In this document: positions 1 to 10,000 of the stretch, in pieces
Numbering within the stretch: position 1 is the stretch's first letter
How the letters are laid out: every line of letters starts with the position of its first letter
Source of the DNA: a virus
Reading direction: 5' to 3' (one strand)
IMG/VR virus record: IMGVR_UViG_3300005338_000040
Coordinates: 1 to 20,849 of that record
DNA length: 20,849 nt
Made by a program: the position numbers and the translations under genes
The notes under the pieces: generated by a model
Databases searched by the model: none
What the model saw: the letters and a program-made list of their open reading frames with translations, nothing else
What the model was told of the DNA's origin: nothing

Positions 1-768
1 AGGGCGGCGGCCGGTCGGTTCGTAAACTTTGGCGATTTGGATATCATCGATAATGCTAACGCTATTGAATACAACTTTGAAACTGGCAAGTGGGCACGTG
101 TTATTGAACTTAATGGTGAGCGTAACCGTATCCAAAAGCATGTCTACTTTAACAGTTCTCATTTGGTGATTGTGCAAGATGATCCAGCCATCTATCAAAT
201 GGCAGGCAATATTTACCATAACGAATTAAGAAATACAGCACAACCAGACATTCAAGCAGCGGATGCGTTTTTGAAATACCCCATGCGCTATGAGCTTGTG
301 ACCCAGCAAATCTATTTGCCGGATTACGCGGAGTTTGAAGATGAGTATGTCGAGATTGACTTTGTATTTGGGAATAAGACGTTTTATCAAAGCTATGCCC
401 CTTTCCTCAATACGGTATATGTCGTTAAGGATGGCGAGCCACCGGATGCACCTGTCTTTGTCCTTTCAGAAGATAATAAGTATCTTATTAAAGAGGGAAC
501 CAACACACCCACATTTGATGATAACCATTATAACGCTCTATTTAAGCCTCATATTGAGCTTTATTATTCTGATGATGGGGGTGAAACATACCTTCCAGCA
601 GATGTGCGCGAATTCAGCCCCCTTGGGGCCTATCGCTGGCGAATGCGGTGGTACGAATTAGCTTGTAGCCGTAACCGCTGTTATCGGCTGGTCTGTGTAA
701 GCTCAGCGCCCATCGTGGTATTGGGTGGGGTTCGCATGAGCCGCCGTGTGAGCGGGGGTGCCAATTAA
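1..768 (+). CDS. Packaged-DNA stabilisation / tail accessory protein, gp10-like (3' part)
   Basis: The frame is open from the first base, so the gene begins upstream of the window; an internal TTG at 37 is not a credible start. The visible 255 or so residues end in a pattern like the C-terminus of phage P22 gp10: a 'YYSDDGGETYLPA' strand, then 'YRWRMRWYELACSRNRCYRL', then a closing beta segment ending near 'GVRMSRR'. P22 gp10 forms part of the tail machine that plugs the portal and keeps packaged DNA inside the capsid. The ejection-protein genes that follow support this role. It shares its stop codon with the next start (TAATG at 766-770). Family assignment is by remembered resemblance and is moderately sure; another beta-rich tail protein is the alternative. 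Confidence 0.62.
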   Translation, partial: RAAAGRFVNFGDLDIIDNANAIEYNFETGKWARVIELNGERNRIQKHVYFNSSHLVIVQDDPAIYQMAGNIYHNELRNTAQPDIQAADAFLKYPMRYELVTQQIYLPDYAEFEDEYVEIDFVFGNKTFYQSYAPFLNTVYVVKDGEPPDAPVFVLSEDNKYLIKEGTNTPTFDDNHYNALFKPHIELYYSDDGGETYLPADVREFSPLGAYRWRMRWYELACSRNRCYRLVCVSSAPIVVLGGVRMSRRVSGGAN

Positions 769-1061
769 TGACTATTTTTTTAGATAGGATTGATGCAGCA
801 CCCATCATGAACAGTGATTTTGATGCCCAATTCTTGCAATGGATTTGGGTGTTGGTTGATACTTTAAATGAGAACATTAATGATATTCAAGACGCCTTAA
901 ATCTATTGACCGCCATGGGTTATACCGCGGTTGAAATTGCTGCAATGAATGTGGCAGGGACTTTGGGCAATGGAGTTTTGTTGTATGACACAACAAACCA
1001 CGTTTATGTAGGGAAGCAAAACGGGGCTTTGGTCAAATTTACGACCACAGCCTACCCATAA
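768..1061 (+). CDS. Small conserved phage protein of unknown function
   Basis: This encodes 97 residues. The ATG overlaps the previous stop by one base and is preceded by a GGGGGTG ribosome-binding site. The N-terminal half is probably helical and acidic (about residues 15-60). The C-terminal part, 'GVLLYDTTNHVYVGKQNGAL' and then 'VKFTTTAYP', has the look of a short beta module seen in small virion-associated proteins of many environmental phages. It lies between the gp10-like tail gene and the injection proteins, so a virion or assembly role is a reasonable inference. No catalytic motif, signal peptide or membrane segment is visible. The reading frame is secure; the function is unknown. Confidence 0.7.
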   Translation: MTIFLDRIDAAPIMNSDFDAQFLQWIWVLVDTLNENINDIQDALNLLTAMGYTAVEIAAMNVAGTLGNGVLLYDTTNHVYVGKQNGALVKFTTTAYP

Positions 1062-1072
1062 GGAGATGAACA

Positions 1073-1735
1073 ATGAGCTGGCTATCTAGTTTTCTACATC
1101 CCGGCAAAGGCTATGAGAAGGGCCAAGAGCAGCTCGATAAATATTATGGGCAGGCTCAAAACTTCTTTAACCAAGGCCAGCAGTATTTAGATCCCTACAA
1201 CAAGCAAGGACAGGGCGCATTTGGTGACTTACAAAACACCATGAAATCACTGCTTGACCCTCAAGCCCTGCAAGATAAATGGATTAAAGGCTATACAGAA
1301 TCGGAAGCTGCAAAGAACGCGGAAGGTAGAGCCCAAGAGCACGGCCTTGATGCCGCAAGCTCTATGGGACTTATGGGCTCAAGCCCAGCCCTATCCGCTA
1401 TACAAGCAGGAACCACACAAATTGGCTTGGATGACAGGCAAAATTACCTTGATAACTTAATGCAAAAATACCTAGCGGGTGCTGGCATGGCTCAAGGGCT
1501 CTATGGCTCAGGATTAAACGCCGCAGGCCAGCAAAACCAAAATGCTATGGGTATGGGTAACAATGCCATGAATATGGGCCAAAATAGCGCTCAAATGGCC
1601 TTTGGACAGCAAAATGCTGGCGGCAGTATGTTTGGTAATTTGCTAGGAGCTGGCTTAGGATTGGCAGGAAGTGCGCTGGGTGGGCCTATGGGTGGCGCTT
1701 TAGCTAAACGATGGAATCTTTCAGGGGGTGCATAA
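1073..1735 (+). CDS. DNA transfer / ejection-type internal virion protein
   Basis: This encodes 220 residues and starts at ATG 1073 after a strong AAGGAG site. The protein is rich in Gln, Gly, Asn, Met and Ala. It begins with Tyr/Gln-rich helices ('DKYYGQAQNFFNQGQQYLDP', about residues 22-42). A conserved-looking core around residues 80-140 contains 'GLDAASSMGLMGSSPALSAI' and 'DDRQNYLDNLMQKYLAGAG'. It closes with Met/Asn/Gly repeats and a Gly-Ala hydrophobic tail. This composition and the position after the tail gene match the small ejection proteins of podoviruses (the role of P22 gp7/gp20), which leave the capsid to form a conduit for DNA entry. The exact family cannot be fixed by eye. The stop overlaps the next start (TAATG). 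Confidence 0.7.
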   Translation: MSWLSSFLHPGKGYEKGQEQLDKYYGQAQNFFNQGQQYLDPYNKQGQGAFGDLQNTMKSLLDPQALQDKWIKGYTESEAAKNAEGRAQEHGLDAASSMGLMGSSPALSAIQAGTTQIGLDDRQNYLDNLMQKYLAGAGMAQGLYGSGLNAAGQQNQNAMGMGNNAMNMGQNSAQMAFGQQNAGGSMFGNLLGAGLGLAGSALGGPMGGALAKRWNLSGGA

Positions 1736-2835
1736 TGGCAATTAATGTTCCTATGCCCTCATTACCGGGGGATGCGCTGTTAAAAGGGATTGATACTGGC
1801 TCAAATATGTTTGCCAAAATCATGAACGCCCGCTACAACAGCTCACTTCACCCATCAGGTGATGTGGCAAATGCCATGTATGTGGAGCAATTGCGAAACC
1901 AATACGGTGAAGATGACCCACGCTATTTGCAAGCAAAAGCCGCTCATGAAATGGCAATGCAAGGGCATCAATCCTTAATGGATTACCGTACCCAATTATC
2001 GCAATTAGCCCCTTATCGTGCCGCAACACCCGAAGAAAAACTCATTGCCGCCCAAAAAGGTCATGGCGTATTGCAAACTTTTGGTGGTGGAACAGGTGGA
2101 AGCGAGAAAGTCAAAGCAGGTATGGTGTCTGGCGATGATGGTCATGTGATTTCTGAAGAGGAAGCACGCGTTTATAACCAAGCATTGGGCAAAAAGACCA
2201 CTGACGCTGCCATTCGTAATAAGATTCCCTATGCTAAAAACGTCAAAATCACCATGGATAACATCAATCCTGAAGCATTGGTTCAATATTCTGGCGTTCA
2301 AGGCAATGGTAAATTATTAATAGATTCTTTGAAAGCGGCAATGGGTACGCCACCCCCTGAATTCATGGAATACCAAAAGGCCGTGACAGGTGCTAAGACG
2401 TTATCCAAGCAATTGCGTCAATTTTGGGGTGATTCCATTCAGCCTGCGGCGACCGATAAGATTGATCAGCTCACTAACCCAAGCCATTGGAGCAAAAATC
2501 CACAAGTGGCCTTGCAGCAATTTAACCAATTAAAGCAAATAACAGACCAAGAATTGCAAACCTTCCAGCAAGCAGGCACATCGCCCATGAAGCTGGATTA
2601 TGACAAAGCCACAGACAGTTTCTTTGCAACGCCTACTCAAAAGGCTGCTAAAGCTGAAGAAAAAATTGCTCAAGATACATCCGATGATTTCTTAAGAGCT
2701 ATGGAGCCTCAACTGCTGCAAATGAATCCTAAATTTACGGCTTCTAACATCAAACATACAGCCCAAGAAACTGGCATGAGCGTTGAGGAAGTGATTCAAC
2801 AACTGATGTATAAAAATCAGCAAGGGGGCCGATAA
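1735..2835 (+). CDS. Putative ejection / internal virion protein
   Basis: This encodes 366 residues. An in-frame ATG exists at 1711, but the start at 1735 is preferred: it follows AGGGGGTG with good spacing and overlaps the upstream stop as TAATG, the pattern used repeatedly in this operon. The protein is mostly alpha-helical, with Gln/Ala/Lys-rich stretches. An N-terminal part ('GIDTGSNMFAKIMNARYN') precedes a helix-rich region with 'DPRYLQAKAAHEMAMQGHQS'. Near the end is 'LLQMNPKFTASNIKHTAQET', which looks like a small helical domain. No enzyme motif is visible. Its position between two other injection-type genes suggests a role in the DNA ejection assembly, by analogy with the three ejection proteins of P22-like phages; this is inference. 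Confidence 0.65.
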   Translation: MAINVPMPSLPGDALLKGIDTGSNMFAKIMNARYNSSLHPSGDVANAMYVEQLRNQYGEDDPRYLQAKAAHEMAMQGHQSLMDYRTQLSQLAPYRAATPEEKLIAAQKGHGVLQTFGGGTGGSEKVKAGMVSGDDGHVISEEEARVYNQALGKKTTDAAIRNKIPYAKNVKITMDNINPEALVQYSGVQGNGKLLIDSLKAAMGTPPPEFMEYQKAVTGAKTLSKQLRQFWGDSIQPAATDKIDQLTNPSHWSKNPQVALQQFNQLKQITDQELQTFQQAGTSPMKLDYDKATDSFFATPTQKAAKAEEKIAQDTSDDFLRAMEPQLLQMNPKFTASNIKHTAQETGMSVEEVIQQLMYKNQQGGR

Positions 2836-4217
2836 TGCCTATTAATTTGCTGGCTGATGACACTGAAGCGCCTATCAATTTGCTGGCTGAAGAACCAAGT
2901 AGCCAGTCATTTTATGACTTATCGCCTGAAGATCAAGAAAAAGTCATGGGCCTTGTTAAGCAAAAATTATCCATGCAACACCCCAATATGCCCGAGTGGA
3001 TGCAAGATGTATTGCTGAAAATGACACCAAAAGACAAGTCGCCCATGCTTGAATCAGCAGCGCGTGGCATGACGAACGTGTCAAACTACATACCAGCAGC
3101 CTTTGGTGGCCTATTACAAGGCGCATCCATCCCAATTCGTGGTGTGGCAAGCATGATTCCGGGTGAATTTGCCAAAGGTCTTGCCAATAGCCCTGATTTA
3201 CGTGATTTATTTCCACAAGCTGAAGGAACAGGCCAAAAGTCTGTCCAAGCAGCCGCAGAATTACTAGGCGGTGGCGGTTTATTCGGAAAGCTCATGCAAG
3301 GTGTGAAAGGTGCTGCCGCCTTATCCCGAGTACCTAAGATGCTTCAAAACCCATTAGCTTTGGGTGGTGCTGGGTACATTGCCACCCCCGGAACCCCAAC
3401 TGATAAAGGCTTGGGTGCAGCCGGGGCTCTGGCTCTTGGTGGCGCTGGAAATCTAGCCGGTAAAGCGGCTGGCAAAGTAGGTGAAAAATTACCCGAATTC
3501 ATGCGCGGGTTAACCAGTAAATCAACCCCTGAAGCACTGGTTGAAGCCGTACAAAAACCCCATGACAAGCTTCAAAGTACCGCCGATGAGCTCTATGGAC
3601 AGGTGCGTAGTGCGGTTAAAAAGCGTGGCATTAAGATCCCTATCAAAGACATGCATTTGGATAAGGTAAGAGAAATATTGCCTAAAACACGTGCCAGTGA
3701 GAAGCTTATTGAGCGTGCCAAATCAGGCGATTATGACGCAGTACATGACTTACAAAGCCACCTTTACAAGAAAGGCACCAAAGGCTTGGCATCTGATGAT
3801 ATTGCCTTGGAAAACCAAGGTGAAGAGATATTGGATTTACGAGACAAAATAAACGATGATTTAGAAAGCCACTTATTGAAAGAAGGTCACATTGATGTGG
3901 CCCACGTGCTCAAACAAGGGAAAAAGACGGTTGCTAAGCTTAAAAGTACCTACTTTGCGCCACTGCTTAGAAAAGGCGTTGGCAAGATGGTGCAATCTGA
4001 TTTGCGCTTGGTTCCTGAGAAGCCTGAGAAGTTATTTAGCCAGAATTCAGTGCCTATGAAAGATTTCTTAGCTAAACATCCTGAAGCAGCTAAACATGCT
4101 CAGGGCATCAAAGAAAAAGAAGCCGCATTAAAAGCATTAAAAAATATGTTTGGTATAACTGCTGGGGCAGGCGGATCGACTTATTTATTAAAATCAGCTT
4201 ATGATTTACTTAAATAA
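2835..4217 (+). CDS. Putative ejection protein with Gly/Ala-rich membrane-active segments
   Basis: This encodes 460 residues. It overlaps the previous stop as TAATG and has AGGGGG as its ribosome-binding site. It opens with a duplicated motif, PINLLADD and PINLLAEE. An acidic helical part follows ('YDLSPEDQEKVMGLVKQKL'). A long Gly/Ala/Leu-rich zone (about residues 70-225) contains amphipathic or hydrophobic stretches such as 'AAAELLGGGGLFGKLMQGVK' and 'GAAGALALGGAGNLAGKAAG'. The C-terminal half is Lys-rich and helical, and a short hydrophobic end closes the protein. Such a layout fits injection proteins that insert into or cross the host envelope. No lytic transglycosylase catalytic motif is evident. 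It is the third and last of the block. Confidence 0.65.
   Translation: MPINLLADDTEAPINLLAEEPSSQSFYDLSPEDQEKVMGLVKQKLSMQHPNMPEWMQDVLLKMTPKDKSPMLESAARGMTNVSNYIPAAFGGLLQGASIPIRGVASMIPGEFAKGLANSPDLRDLFPQAEGTGQKSVQAAAELLGGGGLFGKLMQGVKGAAALSRVPKMLQNPLALGGAGYIATPGTPTDKGLGAAGALALGGAGNLAGKAAGKVGEKLPEFMRGLTSKSTPEALVEAVQKPHDKLQSTADELYGQVRSAVKKRGIKIPIKDMHLDKVREILPKTRASEKLIERAKSGDYDAVHDLQSHLYKKGTKGLASDDIALENQGEEILDLRDKINDDLESHLLKEGHIDVAHVLKQGKKTVAKLKSTYFAPLLRKGVGKMVQSDLRLVPEKPEKLFSQNSVPMKDFLAKHPEAAKHAQGIKEKEAALKALKNMFGITAGAGGSTYLLKSAYDLLK
2838..2894 (+). repeat. Duplicated PINLLA(D/E)(D/E) motif at a protein N-terminus
   Basis: Two 24-base units (2838-2861 and 2871-2894), 33 bases apart, encode PINLLADD and PINLLAEE at the start of the 460-aa ejection-type protein. 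They differ at only a few bases. A short repeated linear motif at a virion protein's N-terminus suggests a docking or packaging tag; this is inference. Confidence 0.7.
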
Positions 4218-4351
4218 TGCGCCCTTTAGCCCAAGAATGGTGACACATAAGCAGCTTACTAATAGACATGAGTAAATTATCAATAACATTTTAATCCCCT
4301 AAAAGACGGATTATAAAGCAGTAGATGGATAAAAAACAAGCATTAGTCGAC

Positions 4352-4357
4352 AAGGAG
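4352..4357 (+). promoter_or_regulatory. Ribosome-binding site deciding the start of the DUF6496-like gene
   Basis: AAGGAG lies six bases before ATG 4364. The in-frame ATG at 4325 has no such site, so 4364 is taken as the start. Confidence 0.7.
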
Positions 4358-4363
4358 TTGAAA

Positions 4364-4513
4364 ATGCCGTTAGTGAAAGGGAAAAAAGCAAGCACGCGCT
4401 CAGGGTTTTCCGAGAACGTGAAGCGTGAAATGAACGCCGGCAAGCCCCAAAAGCAAGCTGTTGCTATTGCTTATTCGGAAGCGCGAGAAGGTAAAAAGCG
4501 CCCTAAAAAGTAA
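4364..4513 (+). CDS. Small basic DUF6496-like phage protein
   Basis: This encodes 49 residues from ATG 4364. It is strongly basic. Its core, 'SGFSENVKREMNAGKPQKQA' followed by 'VAIAYSEARE', is the hallmark pattern of the DUF6496 group of tiny phage proteins (a Ser-Asn-Lys-Glu helix, then GKPQKQAVAIA). The function of that group is not known to me; the high charge and the repeated occurrence among structural genes suggest nucleic-acid binding or virion association. A 146-base spacer with no other gene and no clear promoter precedes it, and the spike gene follows 16 bases later. Confidence 0.72.
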   Translation: MPLVKGKKASTRSGFSENVKREMNAGKPQKQAVAIAYSEAREGKKRPKK

Positions 4514-4529
4514 ATTATAAGGACATACC

Positions 4530-6674
4530 ATGGCACTAGGGATAAGAGGCGCAAACCCGATTTGGGCTGAGTTTGATTTGGAAGGGAATCTATTTGACGA
4601 CACGTTTTATCTGTACGTGCTTCAAAACACATTGCCTTATTTGCCTGCGACCGTGTATCACGATCCAGATTTATCAGTGCCATGGACTAATCCCATTCAG
4701 TTCTTAGCCAATGGCACATTGCCTGTCGATATATTCTTTGAATCAGATGTAGTCTATCGCTTGGAGTTTCGACAAAACCTTGGCGTAGCACCCCCATCTC
4801 AAAACGACCCACTCATTTATGAAGTCAATAATTACATTGCAGGCTCAGGCGGCTCAACACCGATTGATACGGTGGCCTTTGCGTCTAGCAATCAGATAAC
4901 CAACCCCCAATTTTCTCTGATAAGTTTTTCGTCCCCTTTTACCTTATCAGCGGCGACTAATCCCGATCCGATAGAAGTTGCGCCGGGTTGGTTCCTAGAA
5001 TTAGCAGGAACCGGAAACGTAACCCTTGAGCAAGTGCCATTAAATGACACCCTCACCAACCCGTCAAATGCGCCCTATGCGCTGCGATTGACCTTGGTTG
5101 GCTGGGACACTGACGGAGTCTTCTTGCGTCAACGATTCCAACAAAATGGAATGCTCTGGGCGAATAAAATCGTATCATCCACAGTCACCGCACGCATTGG
5201 GCCATCAGATGTACCCCAAAACATCAGTGCTGATTTAATTGACTCCAATGGAACAACGCTTACGCGCGTGCTTGAACAAACGCCTGTCACCGGTTCATTT
5301 AGTGAATTGACAGGTCATGGAAGTTTGCCAGCGACATCAAACCCTGATGTACCGCCTGCCGCTTACATTGATTACAAGATGTCGATTCCAAGTAATATCG
5401 ATCTCTACGTCACAAGCTTCCAATTGGTCGTCCAAGACCTACCCATTGAGCCAAGCTTTGAACAAGACTCAATCGATAGGCAAATTGACCATACCTTCCA
5501 TTATTATCGAGACTCTTTGCTAAGACAGCAAAAAGAATCGATTTTAACAGGATGGGACTTTGGCCTTAACCCTTGGCAGGCATATCCTGTAACAACCACC
5601 AATTTGGCAACCTTTGGTTATACAGCAGACCAAACAATCATGATTCAGCAAGCCTATGTTGCCAGTGCCACAGGCAATAATATTTCAACGGCTCGCGGCT
5701 CTGCTGCCGAAAAGTATGGCTTTAAAGTGGCATCAGTTACAGCAACCAACCAATTTGCAATGATTCAGTATGTAGATCCTGCAACCATTCGTGATGGCTG
5801 GGGTAAGAATTTCTCAGCACTGCTTAAATTAGTTGCACAATTGCAAAACCCAGCGGCTACCGTTCGCCTTAAAATGAAGCTCATTTGGCGCACCTCTTTA
5901 CCAAGTGCGATATCACAAACAGAGCCGATTACCACATGGGCTGCCAGTGGTGAGCCTGTATTTGCTGCCGGATGGACTGCTATAAATTCAATCAATAATC
6001 GAGTTTATAGTCTTGTCAATGGGGCTAACTCACTACTTTTTGAGGGCTTTAGCCTGCCGGCTGCCAGTTCGACAACAATGACGCTTGGAATTGTGGTGTA
6101 TACGGTTGACTCAATGCTGTCATCAGGAACACCAGATAACATATTGTTTGAAAAATGCTCTTTAGTGCAAAACGATTTTGCCATTGACACGCCGTCTTTG
6201 ACCTATGATGAAACCTTGCGCCGATGCCAATATTATTATGAGACAAGCTTTGAACCCGGTGGTGCTACATTAACGACAGGGCCGCAAAGAGTTTCGCTTA
6301 TAAGTGCGGTATATGAGCCACAAAATGCCTACTTTAACCAAGGTGCTGCCACTGTTTCTGCCTTTCCAAACGGCTTTGGAGTCCAATACAAAGTGATTAA
6401 GAGGGCTAATCCAACCCTTGGTATTTATTCAGGGGTTACGACTACCGTTGGAAAAGTTTGGGGGGTTTTAAATGGATCGAGCGGTGCCGGCTCGAATGAA
6501 GTGGATTTGGCAACCTTCTTCACAACCTTTGGTGTTAATGGAGTGTATGGTTTTTCATACCGCGGAACAGGTTTAAGTACAATGGTTGCAGCACCGAGTG
6601 GTATTTCATCATCTACCGCAGGAACAGCAGGGATACTTTATCACTATATAGCTAATTCACGACTAGGAGTCTAA
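4530..6674 (+). CDS. Tail spike / receptor-binding protein with jelly-roll-like domains
   Basis: This encodes 714 residues, with ATG 4530 after AAGGA. Residues 1-105 form a module common at the N-terminus of environmental podovirus spikes: 'WAEFDLEGNLFDDTFYLYVL', then 'YHDPDLSVPWTNPIQFLANG', then a 'VYRLEFR' strand. This is likely the virion-attachment domain. A first beta-rich domain follows (about residues 120-310, with 'APGWFLELAGTGNVTLEQVP' and 'FLRQRFQQNGMLWANKIV'), resembling carbohydrate-binding jelly rolls. A second lies at about 335-560, from 'GWDFGLNPWQAYP' onward. The motif 'TLRRCQYYYETSF' (about 560-573) is typical of the C-terminal fold of such tail proteins. No catalytic residues can be assigned, so binding rather than cleavage is the safer call. 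Confidence 0.72.
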   Translation: MALGIRGANPIWAEFDLEGNLFDDTFYLYVLQNTLPYLPATVYHDPDLSVPWTNPIQFLANGTLPVDIFFESDVVYRLEFRQNLGVAPPSQNDPLIYEVNNYIAGSGGSTPIDTVAFASSNQITNPQFSLISFSSPFTLSAATNPDPIEVAPGWFLELAGTGNVTLEQVPLNDTLTNPSNAPYALRLTLVGWDTDGVFLRQRFQQNGMLWANKIVSSTVTARIGPSDVPQNISADLIDSNGTTLTRVLEQTPVTGSFSELTGHGSLPATSNPDVPPAAYIDYKMSIPSNIDLYVTSFQLVVQDLPIEPSFEQDSIDRQIDHTFHYYRDSLLRQQKESILTGWDFGLNPWQAYPVTTTNLATFGYTADQTIMIQQAYVASATGNNISTARGSAAEKYGFKVASVTATNQFAMIQYVDPATIRDGWGKNFSALLKLVAQLQNPAATVRLKMKLIWRTSLPSAISQTEPITTWAASGEPVFAAGWTAINSINNRVYSLVNGANSLLFEGFSLPAASSTTMTLGIVVYTVDSMLSSGTPDNILFEKCSLVQNDFAIDTPSLTYDETLRRCQYYYETSFEPGGATLTTGPQRVSLISAVYEPQNAYFNQGAATVSAFPNGFGVQYKVIKRANPTLGIYSGVTTTVGKVWGVLNGSSGAGSNEVDLATFFTTFGVNGVYGFSYRGTGLSTMVAAPSGISSSTAGTAGILYHYIANSRLGV

Positions 6675-6676
6675 TG

Positions 6677-7012
6677 ATGGCGATTCAATACAACAGCAAC
6701 TACAACGACACGATACCTTTTAGTGACGTCTGTTTTCAGGTGGCTTTAGCTACCAATACCGATGAGGCCATCACCATACCCGGTGCGCCTACCACTCAGT
6801 ATCAAGCCTTATTCAGTTATACGTCCACATCCAACGTGTTTGTTCGTAACAACACAGCTGCGGGCGTACCTGCTGGCGGCACGACTGAAGAAGAGCAGTA
6901 CAATGAGTTTAGACCGTACAAGCGTTATGTGAAAGGTGGTGATGTGCTACACTTAATTACGCCGGATGCGTCTGCTTATGTTGGAGTGTCATTAAGACAA
7001 CTACAAGGCTAA
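6677..7012 (+). CDS. Small spike/fibre-associated protein of unknown function
   Basis: This encodes 111 residues. Two adjacent ATGs are possible (6674 overlapping the previous stop, or 6677); AGGAG at 6665-6669 is better spaced for 6677. The protein appears all-beta, with Thr/Asn-rich strands, then 'TTEEEQYNEFRPYKRYVKGG' and 'DVLHLITPDASAYVGVSLRQ'. It has no signal peptide or membrane segment. Its location between the two adsorption proteins suggests a virion decoration, adaptor or chaperone role. The N-terminal MAIQ is shared with the fibre protein that follows. The family is not recognised with certainty. Confidence 0.65.
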   Translation: MAIQYNSNYNDTIPFSDVCFQVALATNTDEAITIPGAPTTQYQALFSYTSTSNVFVRNNTAAGVPAGGTTEEEQYNEFRPYKRYVKGGDVLHLITPDASAYVGVSLRQLQG

Positions 7013-7038
7013 TAAACGAATAATCACAAGGATAAGTG

Positions 7039-10000
7039 ATGGCCATTCAGACTATTAAGTTTAGTGAGTTTACTAACGGGGGCGATTTAGAACCAAACCA
7101 GACTACGGTTGGTTTAGATAATACGCTCACCGTTAATACGCGGTTTACAAACCCATTTCCTTTGCTCGCCCCGGGCTCTACAGGCGACAGACCTGTTCCT
7201 GCTGCGAATATGTACTTTCGCTTGCGTTTTAATACAACGACCGAGCTTTATGAGTACTATTCCCCAACAACTGCGTCATGGATCAATATTCAATCGGGAA
7301 CAGATATCCTTCCCTTATTGGCAAGCCATGCGGCAGGGGAAGGAGCAAGCCTGATTGGTCTACAAAACCAAGGTGGGGTATTAAATAAATTCGTTCAAGA
7401 CCTAGCCAATGGCGCAATCCTTGCTCAAACAGATAACGGCACACTGGTCAATGGCGTATTCCTTGATGATTTGACAACCGGCATGCTGGGTGTGACCACA
7501 GGAACAGGCGCACTGGCGTCACGCATATTAACGGGTGTCGCTAACCAAATAGATATCGTTAATGGCGATGGCTCAGCAAATCCAACATTTGGATTGTCAA
7601 GCACTTTAAATATTCCCGGAACCTTTACCATTCAAAGCTCATCGGTCATTCAAGCAATCATCAATGACAATACGATGGCAACAGCTTCCACAAACAACAT
7701 ACCAACTGCTTTGTCCATTAAGACGTACGTTGACAACTCTGTAAGCAGCGGCGTTGGGGGTGTGAATGGAAATATTCAATATAATAATGCTGGTATTTTT
7801 GGTGGCGATCCTAATATTAACACTGATGGCGTAGGCAATTTGACCGTCATTGGGGGCTCTTTAACCGTTGATAACGTCAAATTAAGCGGTAACACCCTTC
7901 AAACCCTAGATACTAACGGTAATTTTAATGTCGATTTGGATGGAACAGGCCAATTCTTTATTAATGCCACCCAAGGGGTGGATGAAATCATCAACGATGC
8001 AACCATGGCAACGGCTACCTCAAATAATCTGCCCACAGCGCTTGCCATTAAGCAATACGTGGACGCAGTAGCCAGCGGTCTTGCATTTTTAACCGCAGTA
8101 ATGGCGGCATCTACTGGAAACTATACCGCCACCTATTTTGATAACGGTGCAGGCGGTATTGGCGATACATTGACCAACGCAGGAGCCATGGCCGCTTTTT
8201 CTATAGATGGATTAAGCCCAAGCGTAAATGATAGGGTTCTTATTAAAAACCAATCAACACCGGCTTATAATGGTGTGTACACAGTGACAACGGTAGGCTC
8301 TGGTGCTGTTAATTGGGTTTTGACTCGTGCTACAGACTTTGATGAACCAAGTGAAATCGTACCCGGTGTGGTCATTCCAGTTTTACCCGGCGGTACTGCC
8401 AATGGTGGCACAAGCTGGCTTCAAGTGGATACCGTGGTCACCGTGGGAACCGATCCAATCGAATTTATCCAGTTTACAGCTCAATTGCCTTTAAGTTTGG
8501 CAAACGGCGGAACAGGTGCCAATTTAACGGCTGCCAATGGCGGTATTGTTTACTCTGGCGCAAGTACTTTGGCTATATTAGCCCCTGCTGCAAACTCAAT
8601 GTTAGTCACTGATGGCTCAAGTATTCCGTCAATGGTGGCCTTTACCGGTAGCGGTGCGCCCGTGCGAGCCACAGGCCCAACCTTGGTTGGCCCGATTTTG
8701 GGAACGCCTGCAAGCGGTACGTTAACCAACTGCACAGGATTGCCCATATCAACTGGCGTGAGTGGTCTTGGCGCTGGTATTGCGACTTTCTTGGCTACCC
8801 CATCAAGTGCTAATTTAGCAGCCGCAATGACCGATGAAACAGGATCGGGCTTATTAGTATTTAATGATAACCCGACCTTTATTTCACCGATTCTTGGCAC
8901 ACCAACATCAGGAAACCTTGCCAACTGCACAGGATTACCCTTGACAACAGGTGTGACCGGTAACTTGCCTGTAACCAATCTAAACTCAGGCACAGGTGCA
9001 ACCTCATCAACTTTCTGGCGTGGTGACGGCACTTGGGCAACCCCTTCAGGAACCGGTGTGACATCTGTTTCAGGCACATTAAATCGCATCACATCCACCG
9101 GCGGCTCAACCCCTGTCATTGATATTGCGGCAACTTATGTGGGTCAAACCTCAATCACCACTCTTGGAACCATTACATCAGGTACTTGGAATGCGAACGT
9201 GGTGCAGCCAACCTTTGGGGGAACCGGGGTTAACAATGGCCTGTCCACGCTTACTTTGGGCGGCAATTTAACCACATCAGGCGCCTTTGCAAGCACCTTT
9301 ACCATGACGGCTGCCACAGCAGTCACATTTCCTACCTCTGGAACCTTGGCCACAACAAGCCAAATCCCAACGGGTGCGGCCCTAACAAAGACCGATGACA
9401 CCAACGTAACTCTAACACTTGGTGGAAGCCCAACAACGGCTCTTGTCAACGCAGCCTCATTAACCTTGGGATGGACTGGTCAATTGGCGGTAACTCGCGG
9501 CGGTACTGGTTTAAGCTCTGTATCTCAGGGTGATATTTTATATGGTAGTGCTGCAAATACGCTGTCAACGCTTGCCAAGAACACAACAGCAAGTCGTTAT
9601 TTATCCAATTCAGGAAGTTCTAATAACCCTGCTTGGGCGCAAGTAGACTTGTCAAATGGTGTTACTGGAAACCTACCAGTTACCAATTTAAACAGCGGAA
9701 CAAGCGCCTCAGGAACGACTTTTTGGGCAGGTGATGGCACTTGGAAAACCCCTGCTGGGGGTTCAGGATTTACCAGTATTGTTATACAGACCTTCCTTAC
9801 TAACGGAACATCAACCTATACACCAACCTCAGGTATGTCCTATTGCATCGTTGAAGTCGTTGGCGGTGGCGGGGGTGGTGGCGGATGCGCTGCCGGTGCT
9901 GCCAACTCACTCGGCGGTGGCGGGGGTGGTGGCGGCGGTGGATATTCACGTGAATACTATTCCGCGGCAACCATTGGCGCCAGTAAATCCGTAACCGTTG

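Noticed and set aside
4218-4363. Possible promoter in the 146-base spacer before the DUF6496-like gene
   Set aside because: AT-rich hexamers such as TATAAA are present, but no -35/-10 pair has acceptable spacing, and no clear terminator stem was found either.
8550-9119. 189-codon open frame on the - strand inside the tail fibre gene
   Set aside because: It lies wholly antisense to a clear fibre gene, is Pro/Val-rich as expected from the reverse of Gly/Thr repeats, and has no supporting ribosome-binding site or neighbours.
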